A stretch of 64,000 nt of DNA from Humulus lupulus (GCF_963169125.1 NC_084795.1:141273766-141337765); one strand, 5' to 3'; positions 1-12,330 are shown, counted from the first letter of the stretch. Notes: generated by a model from the letters alone, not told the origin. Translations and numbers: made by a program.

Positions 1-25
1 ATTGCTAGTAAACCTACTTCATTTA

Positions 26-259
26 CTAACTGCATATACCGTACATTAGACTCCCTAATGCACTTGCACACTCAAATTGAGCCACCGCCCAAAAATTGTT
101 CTTTTCAAGCTTTATGCTTGAATCAAATGGTGTATTCGCCTCTTTGATTTTGAGATGACTAAACTTGTCAAGCACTTTCTCAACCAAGTGATCTTGACTT
201 AAGGCATACCCCCCAAAATTTCTACTAATATTATACCAAAAAGTTATCGACCTCTCCAA
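26..259 (-). pseudogene. Copia reverse transcriptase/RNase H fragment
   Basis: A 77-residue open stretch in the C-terminal part of Copia RT going into RNase H. It holds the family-typical GGYALSQ and the later SALGSLMY segment, which in Copia pol lies a little before the RNase H catalytic part. No catalytic aspartate motif is retained in this piece. The same region occurs in Copia-2 at 13050-13280 with high similarity. The fragment is too short to act and its flanking frames are broken. Confidence 0.75.
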
Positions 260-1170
260 GGTCCTTCATCTAGAAGGTGGAAAATATAAACATCTTCGTT
301 TCTATTATGCCTCTCATCTTATTACTCAAAATCAACAACCATAAATATATAGACACACCAAGATGACATAGTCATCATAAGTCTTAGAGTATAAGCACTT
401 ATTTGCATTATTGTGTCTAAACCCATTCGAAACTACAACTTTATCAAATATCTCATGCCATTTTTTTGGTGCTTGTATTAATCCATACGAATCATACACA
501 CTATATGTTCATTTTCCTTTAGAACAAAACCCTCAAGTTATTCCATATAGATCTACTCATCAAAATGTCAATTTATGAATGTCGTTTGACATCCATTTGA
601 ATAACATAAAGGTTATATATTGATGATAATGCAAATAAAACTCTTATTGTGGTTATTCTAGCAACCAGTTCATATGTGTCAAAATAATCGATTCCTTCCT
701 TTTGTTTAAACCATTTAGCTCCTCATCTATCTTTGAAGGTTTGTATGTGCCATTAGTGTGTTATTTCCTTGGAAATACCCACTTCCACCCAATTGGTTTT
801 GAACTTTGTGGACGGTCTACCACTTCTTATGTGTGGTTTGACATAATTGAATCCATCTCATTATTTACTGACTCCTTACAAAAAGAGGAGTCTCTCTTGA
901 AGACATTGCTTCTTGGTAGGATTTGGGATTATTCTCAACTTGAAGAATCATAGAATATTTCCATGTGACTTATTCAAGTTTAATGTAGAGTATCTCTACT
1001 TGAGAACATTTCTCATTTGATCCCAATTCTTTAGGCCTTTGGATTCTCCGAGACAATATAAGTTGCTCATCAACCTTTGGATCTTTCTCCTCATGAGATT
1101 CTTCAACACTTGTGGGTTCTTGAGAGTTGGTATTACAATATAACATAATATCAAAGAACTCCACTTTTCT

Positions 1171-1548
1171 TCATTCAATTATCACATTAGACTCCAAGTA
1201 TAATAGCCTATATGCCTTGGTATTTGAGGCATAAATAACAAATGCACACCGAATGGCCCTTGTACCCATATTGATCCTTTTATGCTCCATGCTCTTGCAA
1301 TAAGCAAGACACCCCCAAACTTTAAGATAGTCTAGGTTAGGCTTCTTTCCACCCCATAACTCATATGGAGACACATTATTCTTTTTCATAGGAATTGGAT
1401 TTATTATATGACACACATTAAGTAAAGCTTCACCCCACAAGTCAAAACACAATTTATCATGTAAAAGCATAGAGTTAATCATCTCAAGATATTTCCTATT
1501 CTTTCTTTCAACTATTCTATTTTTTTGTGGAGTGTAGGTGCAGTGCAT
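1171..1548 (-). pseudogene. Copia integrase C-terminal half
   Basis: A 125-residue stretch. It starts at the last part of the DDE catalytic core (TPQKNRIVERKNR, where the E of VERKNR is the third catalytic acid) and runs through the family-typical LWGEAL, SPYELWGGKKPNL and VWGCLAY motifs. The first two catalytic aspartates lie upstream in sequence now broken by stops. It continues toward RT in a different frame. The same segment, more decayed, occurs in Copia-2 near 14100-14400. Confidence 0.85.
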
Positions 1549-2062
1549 TCATGTATAATACCATGTTGTTAACAAAACACATTAGAATCATTTAAAATAT
1601 ATTCACCACCTCTATCACTTCTAAGAGTCTTAATTTTTCTTTCTAATTGATTTTGTACTTTAGCCTTATAGTTTTAAGTGCATTAAATGCCTCATCCTTA
1701 CTCCTAAGCAAATACACATAAGTATACTTGGGAAATCATCTATAAAAGTTATGAAGTATCTATTTCCTCCTATAGTCAACATGTCATGTAATTCACATAA
1801 GTCACTATGTACTAAATCTAGCAAGTTTGAACAACACTTGGAAAATGTTTCTTTACCATTTTAGATTTAACACATAATTCACATTTATCATGCTCATTCA
1901 CATCACAATTAATTAATGTACATTTAACAACTCTTTAACTGTGCTGTAACCTATATGAGTAAGTTTATTATGCCACAAAGTAATAGAACTAGAATTAATC
2001 ACATTACAAGAATTAGATGCCATATTATTATTGTAACTATCAAGAGTATAATGTTTGATAAT

Positions 2063-2293
2063 CTAATCACATGAATAACTATTTCCCACAACAATGCCCA
2101 ATTTAGTCAAAGTGAGTATACTGGATTCAAACTTCATTTTGATACCGTATTTACCCAAAAGACTTCCACTTATAATGTTTCTATTCATATTGGGAACATA
2201 GAAAACATTAGTTAGGGTCACTTTCATTCCCTTAGTGAAATACAAATCAATGCAGCCCTTTCCAAGTACCTTGGATCTCTTTTCATTTCCCAT
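2063..2293 (-). pseudogene. Copia protease to gag-pre-integrase segment
   Basis: A 76-residue stretch with the Copia pattern L-x-N-V-F-Y-V-P followed by N-I-I-S and a KYG block, which lies between the aspartic protease site and the gag-pre-integrase domain. The protease DSG/DTG motif itself is not in this open stretch. The matching sequence in Copia-2 is found only at 54136-54197, on the far side of a 39-kb nested insertion. Confidence 0.7.
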
Positions 2294-3149
2294 TTGGACT
2301 TCAAATCCCTCTTTTGCACTATCAAAGGTTTTGAAAAGAGTTTTATCATAGGCAGCATGAATGGTGGCACAAGTATCATACCACTATCATTGCACCTTCC
2401 CTTGGGTTGCATTAACTTCACTCAAGGTTGCAATGATCTCAACATCAATTGCATTGACATGTTTACCTTTTCTTAAGGTTGCTTTAGTCTCATTACTACA
2501 TGCATAAGCTATGTCGATTTTCTTTAGAGTTATTGTACATTCCTCATTGAATGTACTATCACTACAAGAAAAAAAAAAGGGCTTTTACTTCGGTATTTAA
2601 GATGGATTAACTTCAGTTTTTGTATAATTATGCAACTACAGTAGTTTGGGGCGAAGTAAAAAGTGGCTAAAAACCGAAGTGGACAATAACTTTCTCCTTC
2701 AGTTTTTATGTATAGAGAAAAGTAGAAACCTCATTTTCTACTTTGGTTTATACATAAAAATCGATGTAGAAAGTCCCATTCCCTCTTTTTTTCGACCAAA
2801 TTTAATGAAATTGATTATTAATTCTGATTTTTTTAAATGGCCTAATTCTGACTTTATATATTTTTTTTTGCAATTGGAATTAATTCTAATTTTTTTTCTT
2901 GAATGAAAATAGGCTAACTTTCATTAATTAGAGATGTCATACATAAGCGTGGACACAAGTTCAAAAGAGGCATGAAACAAGAAACTCTAGCATTTATACA
3001 ATGTTATAAGTATTTATGTACAATAGACATTTATGCAATTATAAAAGTACTTAAGTAAGATAGCCTAAACATTAATACATTGCCATAAAACTAAACTTAG
3101 AACTAAACAAACTTATAAACAAAATAGGCTTACTAATAAATGTATGTCA

Positions 3150-3479
3150 TCAATCGGCCTAACCATTTGTGTTGGATTGGTAAGAGGTCTGCAATCTCAC
3201 AGCATTTCTTTTTCCCATCACATAGTAAAATTAACAAATATCAATTAATAACATATTGATTATTTTATAGGTTATACAATACCAAATAAGTTATAAAAAA
3301 TTAAACTTACTTTTTCTTTTAGGGTTTTTAATGCATTTGATGTCCGTACAAGATCTCTAATGTACTTCAACACATAAAAACCACATTCATGACTTTGTGG
3401 TTGTTTTGGACATGCAACACTGAATATCTTTGTAGGATTGCCGAGTAATTCATTGGAAGAAGCCTTATAATATGCACTA
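3150..3479 (-). pseudogene. Ulp1-like C48 cysteine protease C-terminal exons of the CACTA element
   Basis: Minus-strand exon about 3479-3313 reads CPKQPQSHECGFYVLKYIRD, the conserved catalytic-cysteine region of Ulp1/SENP-type C48 peptidases (Q before the active Cys in ECG). It is bounded by an AG acceptor and a GTAAGT donor. A further exon lies at about 3225-3150 after an intron. Plant CACTA elements often carry or fuse such domains. The His and Asp of the catalytic triad are not visible, so this is a remnant. SUMO/ubiquitin-like deconjugation is the family activity, not one claimed here. Confidence 0.7.
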
Positions 3480-3539
3480 TATAAAAAAATAGATCACAAA
3501 AAATATTGAAATGTAGTAACATATAATAGTTGTTATGTA

Positions 3540-4245
3540 GTAATATGTAATCTCCTTACTTTTGTTAGGTTTGTACCATGGTAAACCACATTCTGGGCAA
3601 GTGTCCATGTTTGCATACTTCTTATGATATAATTAACACAATCGTTCGGACATGCATGAATCTTCTCATACTTCAACCCTGTCATACTTAAAGTTTTCTT
3701 TACTTAAATTGTAGACTTCATAAAGCAATTTTCTGATGACAAAATCTCCTTGAAATCAGCTAAAATTGACTAAAACATTTATCACTAACTCTATTTTCTA
3801 CTTTTATGTTATAGAATTTAACCATTGTTGGTAGTCTTAGTTTATTGCAACCACTAAACAACAGTCCATCTGCATCTCTAACCACACTATCGAATTTTTC
3901 TGGATTATCAACAAATTTTTCTTGTGCTTCATCAAGCAATTCTATAGGATGATCATCAAAATCATTACTCTCAAAATCATCTACACCTTGACTGCCTAAT
4001 GGATATGGGTCGTCATTTAATAATTCTCCATGCCAATACCATCTAGTATAACTTCTATCAAATCCCCAACAAAATACATGATCCTTTATAATGGTAATAT
4101 TCCCCTTTACTTCATTACAACAATCGACACATGGACATCGAATTCTTTCTAGATCACTACAATTCTTTAGGAAAAATTCTAAAAATTTGTTGAATCCATC
4201 TTGAAATTGTGGTGTTTCTCTCCTCTCAGGTATCCATGATTTTTA
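3540..4245 (-). pseudogene. CACTA transposase (TNP2-type) N-terminal part with transposase-associated domain
   Basis: Minus-strand translation from about 4245 gives a transposase-associated domain: SWIPE start, a GFNKFLEFF helix, the RCPCVDCCNEV cysteine cluster, a DHVFCWGF block and WYWHGE. An acidic linker follows. From about 3690 comes KYEKIHACPNDC, the opening of the TNP2 DDE transposase, ending near a decayed CP pair. The catalytic acids of TNP2 are missing, because the reading runs almost directly into a protease domain. Stops and frameshifts interrupt it. A clear starting ATG was not identified. Confidence 0.8.
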
Positions 4246-6654
4246 TAATAATAACAATATTGAATTCCTAATATGTTAGAAAATATAACTTATATAAGTT
4301 GCAAAAGCAATTCAATCATGTAAAGAATTATACTCTATGCATGATAACTCTAGGCATGTTTAGGTACTAGTCTTATCAAAATAAATAAGAAACCCATTAT
4401 TAAAACCTATAAAAATTCGACAGAGTTTTCTGTGTTTGTATAGCATATCGCAATTTCATAATTACCTATAAATTCAACACAAACAAACACAATAATCAAG
4501 CACAAATGATTCCATCCTTATATCATCGCATCACACCAATTTCCCAGAGCCTACTTCAATAATTTTCAAACATAACTTTCACTAAATCAAATATGCATGA
4601 TTTAATTAACCCTAACTTTGTACGTACATCTTGCAGTAATATAAATAAAATAAAAAAATTACTCAACTCCAATATAACTCTTTAATTCACCCAAAATCAA
4701 CAACAAAGTCACTAATCAATCGACGACACTACTATAACATTACTTACATAATTAGTAAACTACATAACTATCAAACCAATATATAAAAAAAAAAATCAAA
4801 TTAGTTATAGAAACTAATGAAAAACATGTAATCATCTTCAAGCTATTTATTTTTTCAAATATTGAAAAAGCAAGTTCACCTTGTCACAATTTTTAAAATT
4901 TACTAATGTTGATCGCCTTTTTCACTATCAACCTTAAAACGAGACATCAAAGAAATAAATAACAAGAACACAAAGGTTTTTACGTGGTTCAGGCTATAAA
5001 AGAGCCCTAGTCCATGAGTATCTGGTATTAAGCGAATTGGAAGCTTGTTGAGGCAAGCTCCAATGGTGTATTCTTAGGCAGCGTTTAGATTGCTCCGAGT
5101 ACAAGGTGTTTTTCTTTCTAAAATACCTAACCCCTTACAATGAGACTCCATATCCTATTTGTAGAGGTTGGTGTCATTAATACTAATCATCTGTAATTAA
5201 TACACATTCTTCCTGCTATTGGGGGATTAATACAAATTTAATGCATTGGGCTGTATTGAAAAGAGACCACGACCTCGGCGAGATCCGGGGGGGTCCACTG
5301 CTGAAGGGTACCTACTTTATGGGGAACATGCCCTAGGTACTATCTGGGCATGTTGTACGTATCTCCATGTCAGATGGCGTAGTGGGAGTGCAAATTGTCT
5401 AGTTGTAAACTTGACAACACTGTGGATGGATCACCAAAAAGGTTATCAGATAATCCTCTAGCACTGCAAACCCGCATTGGCTGACACCTAGTGCCTATCT
5501 TAGGTCTGAGAACCAGAACCTCGAACCTGGGGGACGATTGAGTGAGGAGAGAAATTGCCGTATTTGCTTCCCCTGGAGAACCTCCAACTCTGAGGGCATA
5601 CCTCGAGGGTAATATACCTTTAAGGCACCCACGACCTACCAACTGGCAAAGAAAAATGACCTCACCTAGAAGGGTCCTCCCCTTGAAGAGAGGCCTCGGG
5701 GGGTAACATACAAGCATTCGAGCAAGTGACAGTGAGTTGCCACGTGTTGGGAGGTGAAAATACGAACAGCATTTGATCCCCAAGTCTCTATTCGCCCTTG
5801 GGAAATGGAGACTTAAACTAGGAGGAGTGATTTGAAAAAGTGGAGGGAAAAACATTTCGACTTTTTGCTGACATCACTCTGAAGAGTAAACCCACGTGTC
5901 AATGCCCCATTGCTAGGCCCGTAAATCCCTATATTTAATTAGTGGTCAACTCCATGATCCCAAACATCCACTCCATACCCAAGGCTTCTTTTCCCACAGA
6001 AACAATGATCACGATCCGCACCTTTTGAACCCTGACCTCCGGATCACTCTCCTGGTCTTATTAAGGAAGCAATTCGACGGTTGTGGGGAAATGGCTTCCC
6101 CCCTAAGCTGTACTGGCTATAAAACCCAGAAAGACCATCTTCTGTCTCACACTGTAGCCATAAGAAAATCAAAACCCTCACATAGAAACCTCTCTTCTCT
6201 CTCGCCCTTCCCTTGTCTTCAACCATTTTCTCCAGCAGCTCTAGATGACTGGTGTGAATAGTCATACTTCTAGGCAGACGATAGGCGATACTTAAGAGTT
6301 AGGACTCGCCTCAACACCTACATGCGTTTCATCTTGAGTTAGTGCCTTTGACTTGTTTTTCTGTTTTTGTGTATGCTTGAGGTTATTTAATATATACTTA
6401 GGAATGCCAATGGTATGGCATTTGAGAGTCTGTTTTTGGTTTTCACAAGTCATTTTAGGCACATTTTGATTCGAGGGACATTCAAAATGGCCCTAACAGA
6501 ATATTATGTCATTTATGCATTTCTAGGCCTGCGATCGGAATCTGGGGAATTCCTGGATTCCATTAGGTTCATCCCCTCTGGCCTGTCCTTAGGCGCAAAG
6601 GATACCTCGCATTTCCAAAACCTTCCTCTTCTCCCCGAGCAGTATCCTTAGAGT

Positions 6655-7360
6655 TAGGGGTGTTCGTGGTGCGGTTGGTGCGGTTTTTCTCTAATTTTTT
6701 GGACCGCACCGCATATGTGGTTTGAACAATTTTCCAAACTGCAACCCGCACTGCATAGACCTCAAACCGCATACACCGCACCGCAAAAATGCGGTGTGGT
6801 GCGGTGCGGTTTTGGCGGTTTATACCTATCTCCAAATAATTTAACAATTAAATATTATAATTAAGAAAGATTCATAATAAATCTCACAACCATAGTGTGT
6901 TTAACAAAATAATTAAATGTACAACAAGCTAATAAACTTTAAGCAAAACAATAAAAATATAACAAACTAATAACAAATAAAAAATGTAATATAAAAGTAA
7001 ATATTATTTTAATTAAGGAGGAATATCTTTAGATTGAAGTAGAATATGTGTTAGCATCCTATGAAACATTATATTTCTTTTTAGATATTGTGTATATTAT
7101 ATTATACTATATAAATATTTATGCATTAACTTTAAATGTAGTATAATTGAAAAAAAATAATATAAAAAAGTTAATATATATAATGATGCGGTGCGGTGTG
7201 GTTTAAACCACATTTATAAAATTTAAAACCGCAAACTGCACCGCACAGCGCGGTTTGGCAAAAATGCAAACTGCAACTGCACCGCGAAGGATTCTAAACC
7301 GCAAATTGTGGTGCGGTGTGGGCGGTTTATGCGATGTGGGAGGTTTTATGAACACCCCTA
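6655..7360. mobile_element. Non-autonomous hAT element (MITE-like) with perfect TIR and 8-bp TSD
   Basis: Terminal inverted repeats TAGGGGTGTTC (6655-6665) and GAACACCCCTA (7350-7360) are perfect over 11 bp. The flanks carry an exact 8-bp target duplication CTTAGAGT (6647-6654 and 7361-7368), the hallmark of hAT insertion. Both ends hold many subterminal copies of GCGGTGCGGTTT and its complement AACCGCACCGC, the usual hAT transposase binding pattern. The middle (6850-7170) is AT-rich and non-coding. Confidence 0.95.
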
Positions 7361-7378
7361 CTTAGAGTCATCCATGTT

Positions 7379-10300
7379 TTGGTCATATTTTCTTCGGTCA
7401 GAATACTAACTGCTTGGTTTTTGTCTCGGTTGTCCGAGGAACTTCGTCAATTACATGAACATGGATTCTACCTCTTTAACCAAGAGATTTCTAACATGGG
7501 TCGCGAAAAAGGTTCCTCCAGGGAGAGTACGAGGGTGGGACCCCGAGAACCAACAAGGGAGTTGGTCGTTCGTCCTAACAGCCAAGTGGTGGAGAGGCTC
7601 GAAATGCCCGAAGGCAGGGAGTTGACTGTGGAAGAAGTCAACAGAGCTCTGATTCCACACCCTACCTAGATGTACGAGGGCGATGGGTTTGAAGTGAAGG
7701 ATTATCATACCCTGTTTAGATACCCCGACGCCATGGAGGCCATCATGAGGCACTACTGAGTTAGGGACATGTGTCTCATGCGTCTTTGTTGGGAGTCCGA
7801 GAGAGTGCATCATAGCGTTAATGGCCTAGGTGCCTGGAGCTGGGGCTACCTTGCCCCTCAAGTAGTACTTCGTGAACTTTTTGAAGTTCGTGGGGATAGC
7901 CCCTTTCCAAATTTCCGCCAATGCCTACAGGGTGCTCACAGGGGTGTATATTTTATATTGGAATTAGAAATGGCTCGAGCCTTCACCAGCGAAGATCCTA
8001 TATTTCTACAACTTCTGCACCACTCCAAGGAAGATGAAAACCAATCGAGATGGGTACGATGCTCTAACGAAGTATGCAGCCTCGTCTCTCGACTACAAGG
8101 CTCCTCACCACAACAAGAATCGTTCTTAGGATTACAAAGATGCCTCTTCTTCATGAACGCAATTCGACCCTGATCCTTGACTTCGCCAGGGTTGGTGAGT
8201 ATCTTCCCATTCATTTTATTTTTCATGTTTTCTGGGTTCTTGTGTTATGTACTTAGTCATTTTTCTGAATAGGCCCCTTTTGTCGAACCCATTATGTCCA
8301 GCTCTTTGAGGATTATCTTCAGGCGATGAATTCTCTCGCCGACCAAGATCTGGACCTTAGCCTCTTAGTGACGGAAGCCAATCTCATTAGGTCGAGGCTC
8401 GCCAGCGTTGAACAAAGAATCAGCAACCTAGAGCTGACTAAGTATCGTCAGTCCAAGAAGTATCAGGAGTTGGCATCCCATCACATAAACTACAATTATG
8501 GGCTAGCTCGGGCGATTTTATAGAAGCGACTTGCAGAGGAACGAATGGAGAATATGCGCACCGCAAAAGAAGCCTGAGAAGCCTAGGAGGATTGGGAGGT
8601 TGAGGATGAGCTTCAGGCGGGGATGGAGGCCTCTCACCTTGCTCCAAGTAAACTACCTCGAACCCTAAAATATGCTCCCTGAGTAAGGGATAGGATAAGT
8701 CGTGAGCACGTTTAGGCATCCCCTTGCTCTCCTTCATTGTGGTCAGATTTCACATCGGTGCTAGACTAGGGAAGAATTTCAAGATTATTTAGATCTAATA
8801 GACGTGATCCTCCACTGCCTGAGGAGACAATCACCTCCTTGGGGCTTTGTACCCTTAGACCGAGTGACATCTTTCAACTCTGACTAGTTTTGCCAAAATG
8901 GCACCAACATGAGTTATGAGATTGAAGATAGGATAAGACATCCTCAATGCCTGCAATGAGGCTCAACTCACGGTGGGCCTTCGAGGAGCCTGTGTTGTTA
9001 CATTACCCTATTGTGGAACATACACTAACTGTTGATATGTTCTTGCAGCCCATATGGGACTAGTTGATATTGCCCGGTCCACCTTGACACTAGGGGCACC
9101 CCTAAGCTCTTCGGTGGTAAAGTAGTCATCACAACCTCAGGAGCATCAAGAATCCTCTCCACTAGCCAAGCAGCAGAGAGTTTCTTCTCCCCCTGCGACA
9201 ATTCCAGCAGTCGACTTTCCCCTGGTCTTGGAGATCCTTTCCTCACCCGGGCCAGAAGAGGTGGTCCAAGGCTCGGACCAAGAGGCAGTGCCACGCCAGG
9301 TCCATCCTCTGGTGTATCCTAATAAGTACGAAGGGGCCCTGCTGGAGGAATCAACATTTTGAAGCAAGGTTGGAGGAAGATAACAAGGCTCTCCATGAGA
9401 TTGCAAAGGCCCTTCGCCAATTGAAGCCGCCCTGAGAGATACCAATCATTCCTCCGATAGGACGGGCCGAGCTAGAGACCATATTCTTCGCCAAGCTAGA
9501 GGAGATTGTCGTCCCTCTCACCGCCGAGCTCCTTCAAGGGGTTAACGCCACTATGTGTGAGTTGACTGCCCGAAGTTTCGCTCAATTGGGCGACAACAAT
9601 GAGGCTTTTCTCGTGGCCTCGTGTTGGTATGCCTTTGTCTGGGTAAGTCATTCATTCTCTATGTTCTATTTTAATTCAGCAATGCTTGGGCTAACGTTTT
9701 TACTTTTTATAGTTCGCCATGGATTTCCAACACTTGAAAGACATCATCATGGAGAAGTCATACCTACTTCAGCATTCCCAAGATAATCTAGCATGTCTTA
9801 AGGAAAATATCCAAGGCCCTCAAGAAGGGCTTGCTCGAAGTCAGGCTACCCTGGAAGATGAGCAAAAACACTCTCAGGAGCTTAAAGATGTTGTCTAAAA
9901 GGTCATCGAGGGCATGCAATGGGCTCAAGAGGAAATGAAAGCAGCCACGAAGGGTATGCAATGGGCCTAAGAAAAGGCAATGAAGGCCACAGTAGAGGTT
10001 GCCTGAAGGGTCCCTGAAAATTCCCAGCTTCAGGAGAAGATTAAGGAGGCTATCATCCGAGTTGCACTTGGGGAGAGAAAAGCCCTCCAAGCCATGGAGA
10101 TGAGTAGGTCCTCTCAGCGTCAGGTGGACAAGCTAAAGAAGGAAGTTGAGACAATCGCCGAGGATGCCTTCTACATGGCCTAGTACCATAACCAAGATAC
10201 GAGCTTGGATTTCACTGGAGAGCCCGAGAAGTATAGAATCTTCTTCGAAGAACGTCTCCGAGCGAGCTAGGCTGCTGAAGCTGCTTTAGTTACTAAGGCA

Positions 10301-10507
10301 ACGCAAGTGGCTCAAAGGGTCGAGGTGACCCAATCTACTAAGGCCATCCTTCCTACTGAGGTGATCACCCCTACCGAGGTGGCTCAAGCAACCAAGGCGA
10401 ATCTAGCTACCAAAGTGGCCCAAGCTGTGGTCCACCAGGCAAGGAGTGGCTTGAGAACAGACCCGATCATCGATCTGGTGGAGGAGGTCCCCGAGTCTTG
10501 TTTATAA
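7379..10507 (+). pseudogene. Decayed TE-encoded protein: globular N-terminal part plus long coiled coil
   Basis: 7379-8173 stays in one frame with two stops (TAG at 7667 and a TGA near 7757). It includes a segment GFEVKDYHTLFRYPD followed by a GLGAWSWGYLAPQ region, which resembles the plant family annotated as putative gypsy-type transposon protein. 8326-8523 and 9716-10507 encode heptad-rich helices (for example RLASVEQRISNLEL and QATLEDEQKHSQELKD) with several stops, then a T/A/E/V-rich tail ending at 10507. Members of such families have a globular part, a coiled coil and a short acidic tail. 8670-9716 is in the same element but its frames are broken. Function is unknown. Confidence 0.5.
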
Positions 10508-10714
10508 TTTTTTATTTTTAACTTAGTAGGCCTAAGTGCCATTGCTTATTGGGATATATACAAACAACGCTCGAGCCCCTGAGCACAATTGTAGACATTT
10601 TTCCGTTTAAAAGCTATGCAGCTTGCATTACTTTGACTCTTTTGATTCTCTTAGTTCGTCGTAATATTGCATTTACGAGAACTAGACACTTAGGTCCTAT
10701 TTTGTTTAGTTTGG

Positions 10715-11040
10715 TTTGGTTCTATGAATTCAACGTAACATAATTGCCACAAAATAAGCACTCAACCCACTTTAAAAACTTGGTTCTATAAATTCAATGT
10801 AGCACGACTGCCACGAGAACAAGAACTCAAACCGTTTTAAATACTTCATATGGTTCTATAGATTCAACGTAACATGATTGTTACGAGAACAAGAACTCAA
10901 ACCATTTCAAACACTTGGTTCTATAAATTCAACATAGCACGACTACCACGAGTACACGAACTCAAATAATTTCAAACACTTGTTTCTATAAATTCAACAT
11001 AGCATGACTCCCACGAGAACAAGAACTCAAAACATTTTAT
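10715..11040. repeat. Tandem repeat, about 5 copies of a ~65-bp unit
   Basis: Units begin GGTTCTAT(A/G)(A/G)ATTCAAC at 10718, 10782, 10852, 10917 and 10982, giving periods of 64-70 bp. Each holds ATTCAAC(G/A)TA(A/G)CA, then a CCACGAG-AACAAGAACTCAAA block. Copies are diverged. It sits just downstream of the coiled-coil ORF. Confidence 0.85.
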
Positions 11041-11049
11041 AGGTGATTC

Positions 11050-12330
11050 TAGCATTTAGTGTCTCTTGTAGGCTCGTAGTCCTAGAAGTAACTTTAACGC
11101 GAAGTTTAACATTGGTTTAACATAGCTGGCCTACTGTGCCCAATAAGCCCTAAGTCACAATAATATGGAACCTCCATCAATCTTAGGTAAATAAAGACTT
11201 TTGAACCTAGTTCTAGCCTCTGAGACCTCGAATTCTACTAAATGAGGTAGTAGAATCATTCTCAAGACCCTAAGTTTGAGTTCCAACAACTCAAGACTTG
11301 TCTTGGCTATTTTCTCCAATTAGAGTTGTGGCTCAGCCCCGTAAGGCTGTAGTGCGCTACAAGTCAGAGTGTTCGTGGCTCTTTTCTAGGAGACACGCGC
11401 TGCGGCGAGCCCCCAACTAGCACCGTGATGCTTAGGCTATTTCAGAGAACCACCAAAGCCATTTCACGCACACGGCTGCGACGCTTGAAGAACAGCATCG
11501 CAGCTTGAACTTGAAACTTAGAAATTTTCCAACGTCTTCAACACTATAGTCCTCAAAATTTCAAACCAAAACCCTAATTTTTCCCAAAATCTAACCCCAA
11601 AGAAGCTCACAACAACATATACAACATTTATAACATATAAACTACCTCAAAAATTTCATCAAAACTCAAATTTACACCTAAGCTAAAAACATCAAAAACC
11701 TTAACTATAAGCATTAAAAACTCGGGATTTAAGGGTTGAATCCTTACCTCAGTTATATAGAATAACCTCAAGCTTCTTGTCTCCAATTCTTAGCTTGAGT
11801 TCCTTCCTTGATCCTCAAAATCAGCTCCCTTTTGATCTTGGTTTCTGGTTTTCCCTAAAATGTCTAAGTGTTGAGAATAGAGAGAAAGGGAGAAAAGACT
11901 TAGAACGTACCAAAAAGTTCTCAGCCAAAATTTATCTATCCAAAAGAAAATTACCACTTTTCCCCTCCCTCTAATTAAACTCCTATACTAACCTCAAGGG
12001 CATCCTAGTCTTCTACTCATTCTCTTGCAATAATGTCATTTTCCACCAATATCACTACTCTCAAGTGTTAATAACAGTTACCCAAGTTATCAAACTACCA
12101 CTAATTACCAAATACCCCCACTTGTGACGTTCTGCTAAAATGGCGTGACGGGATACACCAATGCCGGAACACATAACACAATATAATCAACGTGTGTACC
12201 CTCAACGAGTTAATTGTACGATAATGCCCATGTTTATCAAGCACGAGACTTTAAACACAATTATTTTCACATTATCACATTAACATTCATAATTAAACAC
12301 ATGATGCACTCATTATCAGTTACGCCCCTG
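11050..12330 (-). mobile_element. Decayed LTR fragment, Tekay-like, minus orientation
   Basis: No ORF of note. The layout matches the minus-oriented LTRs of elements A and E in this window. It has a GAGACCTCGAATTCTACT block, a GC-rich patch (11340-11500), an A-rich stretch of TCAAAACC type, a TTACCTCAG block with a leader-like CT-rich stretch, and an ending that includes a CCCTCAACG block (compare 27482 and 47738). Clear TG/CA ends and TSD were not found. 12330-12530 shows nothing recognisable. Confidence 0.45.

Larger units (their letters stand above)
1..2559 (-). mobile_element. Copia LTR retrotransposon remnant (Copia-1), cut by window edge
   Basis: Minus-strand reading gives, from right to left, a protease to gag-pre-integrase segment, an integrase segment, and a reverse transcriptase/RNase H segment, the Copia order (integrase before RT). 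All frames are broken by stops and shifts. The left side runs off the window; the right side stops where a CACTA terminus starts at 2560, so gag and the 5' LTR are not seen. A second copy of the same family lies at 12530-14914. The 300-1,170 and 1,550-2,060 stretches hold only decayed pol of this element. Confidence 0.85.
2560..4970 (-). mobile_element. CACTA (En/Spm) DNA transposon, internally deleted; right end not seen
   Basis: The left terminus begins CACTACAAGAAAA at 2560, the classic plant CACTA terminal inverted repeat. It is followed by subterminal repeats of the ACTTCGGTTTTT type on both strands (2595-2770). The body carries minus-strand transposase and Ulp1-like protease exons. The partner terminus (CTTGTAGTG) was not found before the next element, so the right boundary near 4970 is approximate and that end is probably lost. 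2780-3150 and 4250-4970 are AT-rich with no coding sequence that I recognise. Confidence 0.75.
4970..11050 (+). mobile_element. Degenerate LARD-like or Gypsy-type element with coiled-coil ORF
   Basis: Starts near a segment (4973-5030) resembling plant retroelement termini (TTTTTACGTGGTTC). It continues through about 1.6 kb of non-coding leader (5030-6650) and carries a long decayed plus-strand ORF at 7379-10507, then a 65-bp tandem repeat. No gag zinc knuckle, RT or integrase is visible, so it looks non-autonomous. I could not find a pair of LTRs, so both ends are approximate. A hAT MITE interrupts it at 6655-7360. Confidence 0.45.

Noticed and set aside
4700..4760. CACTACTATAAC at about 4727 as the right CACTA terminus
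   Set aside because: Wrong orientation for a partner terminus and not followed by the A-rich TIR continuation.
5370..5855. 161-residue minus-strand ORF
   Set aside because: No recognisable domain, biased composition, and it lies in the non-coding leader of the LARD-like element; judged a chance ORF.
7451..7813. Minus-strand 120-residue ORF opposite the coiled-coil gene
   Set aside because: Shadow of the plus-strand frame, which has a recognisable TE-type product.
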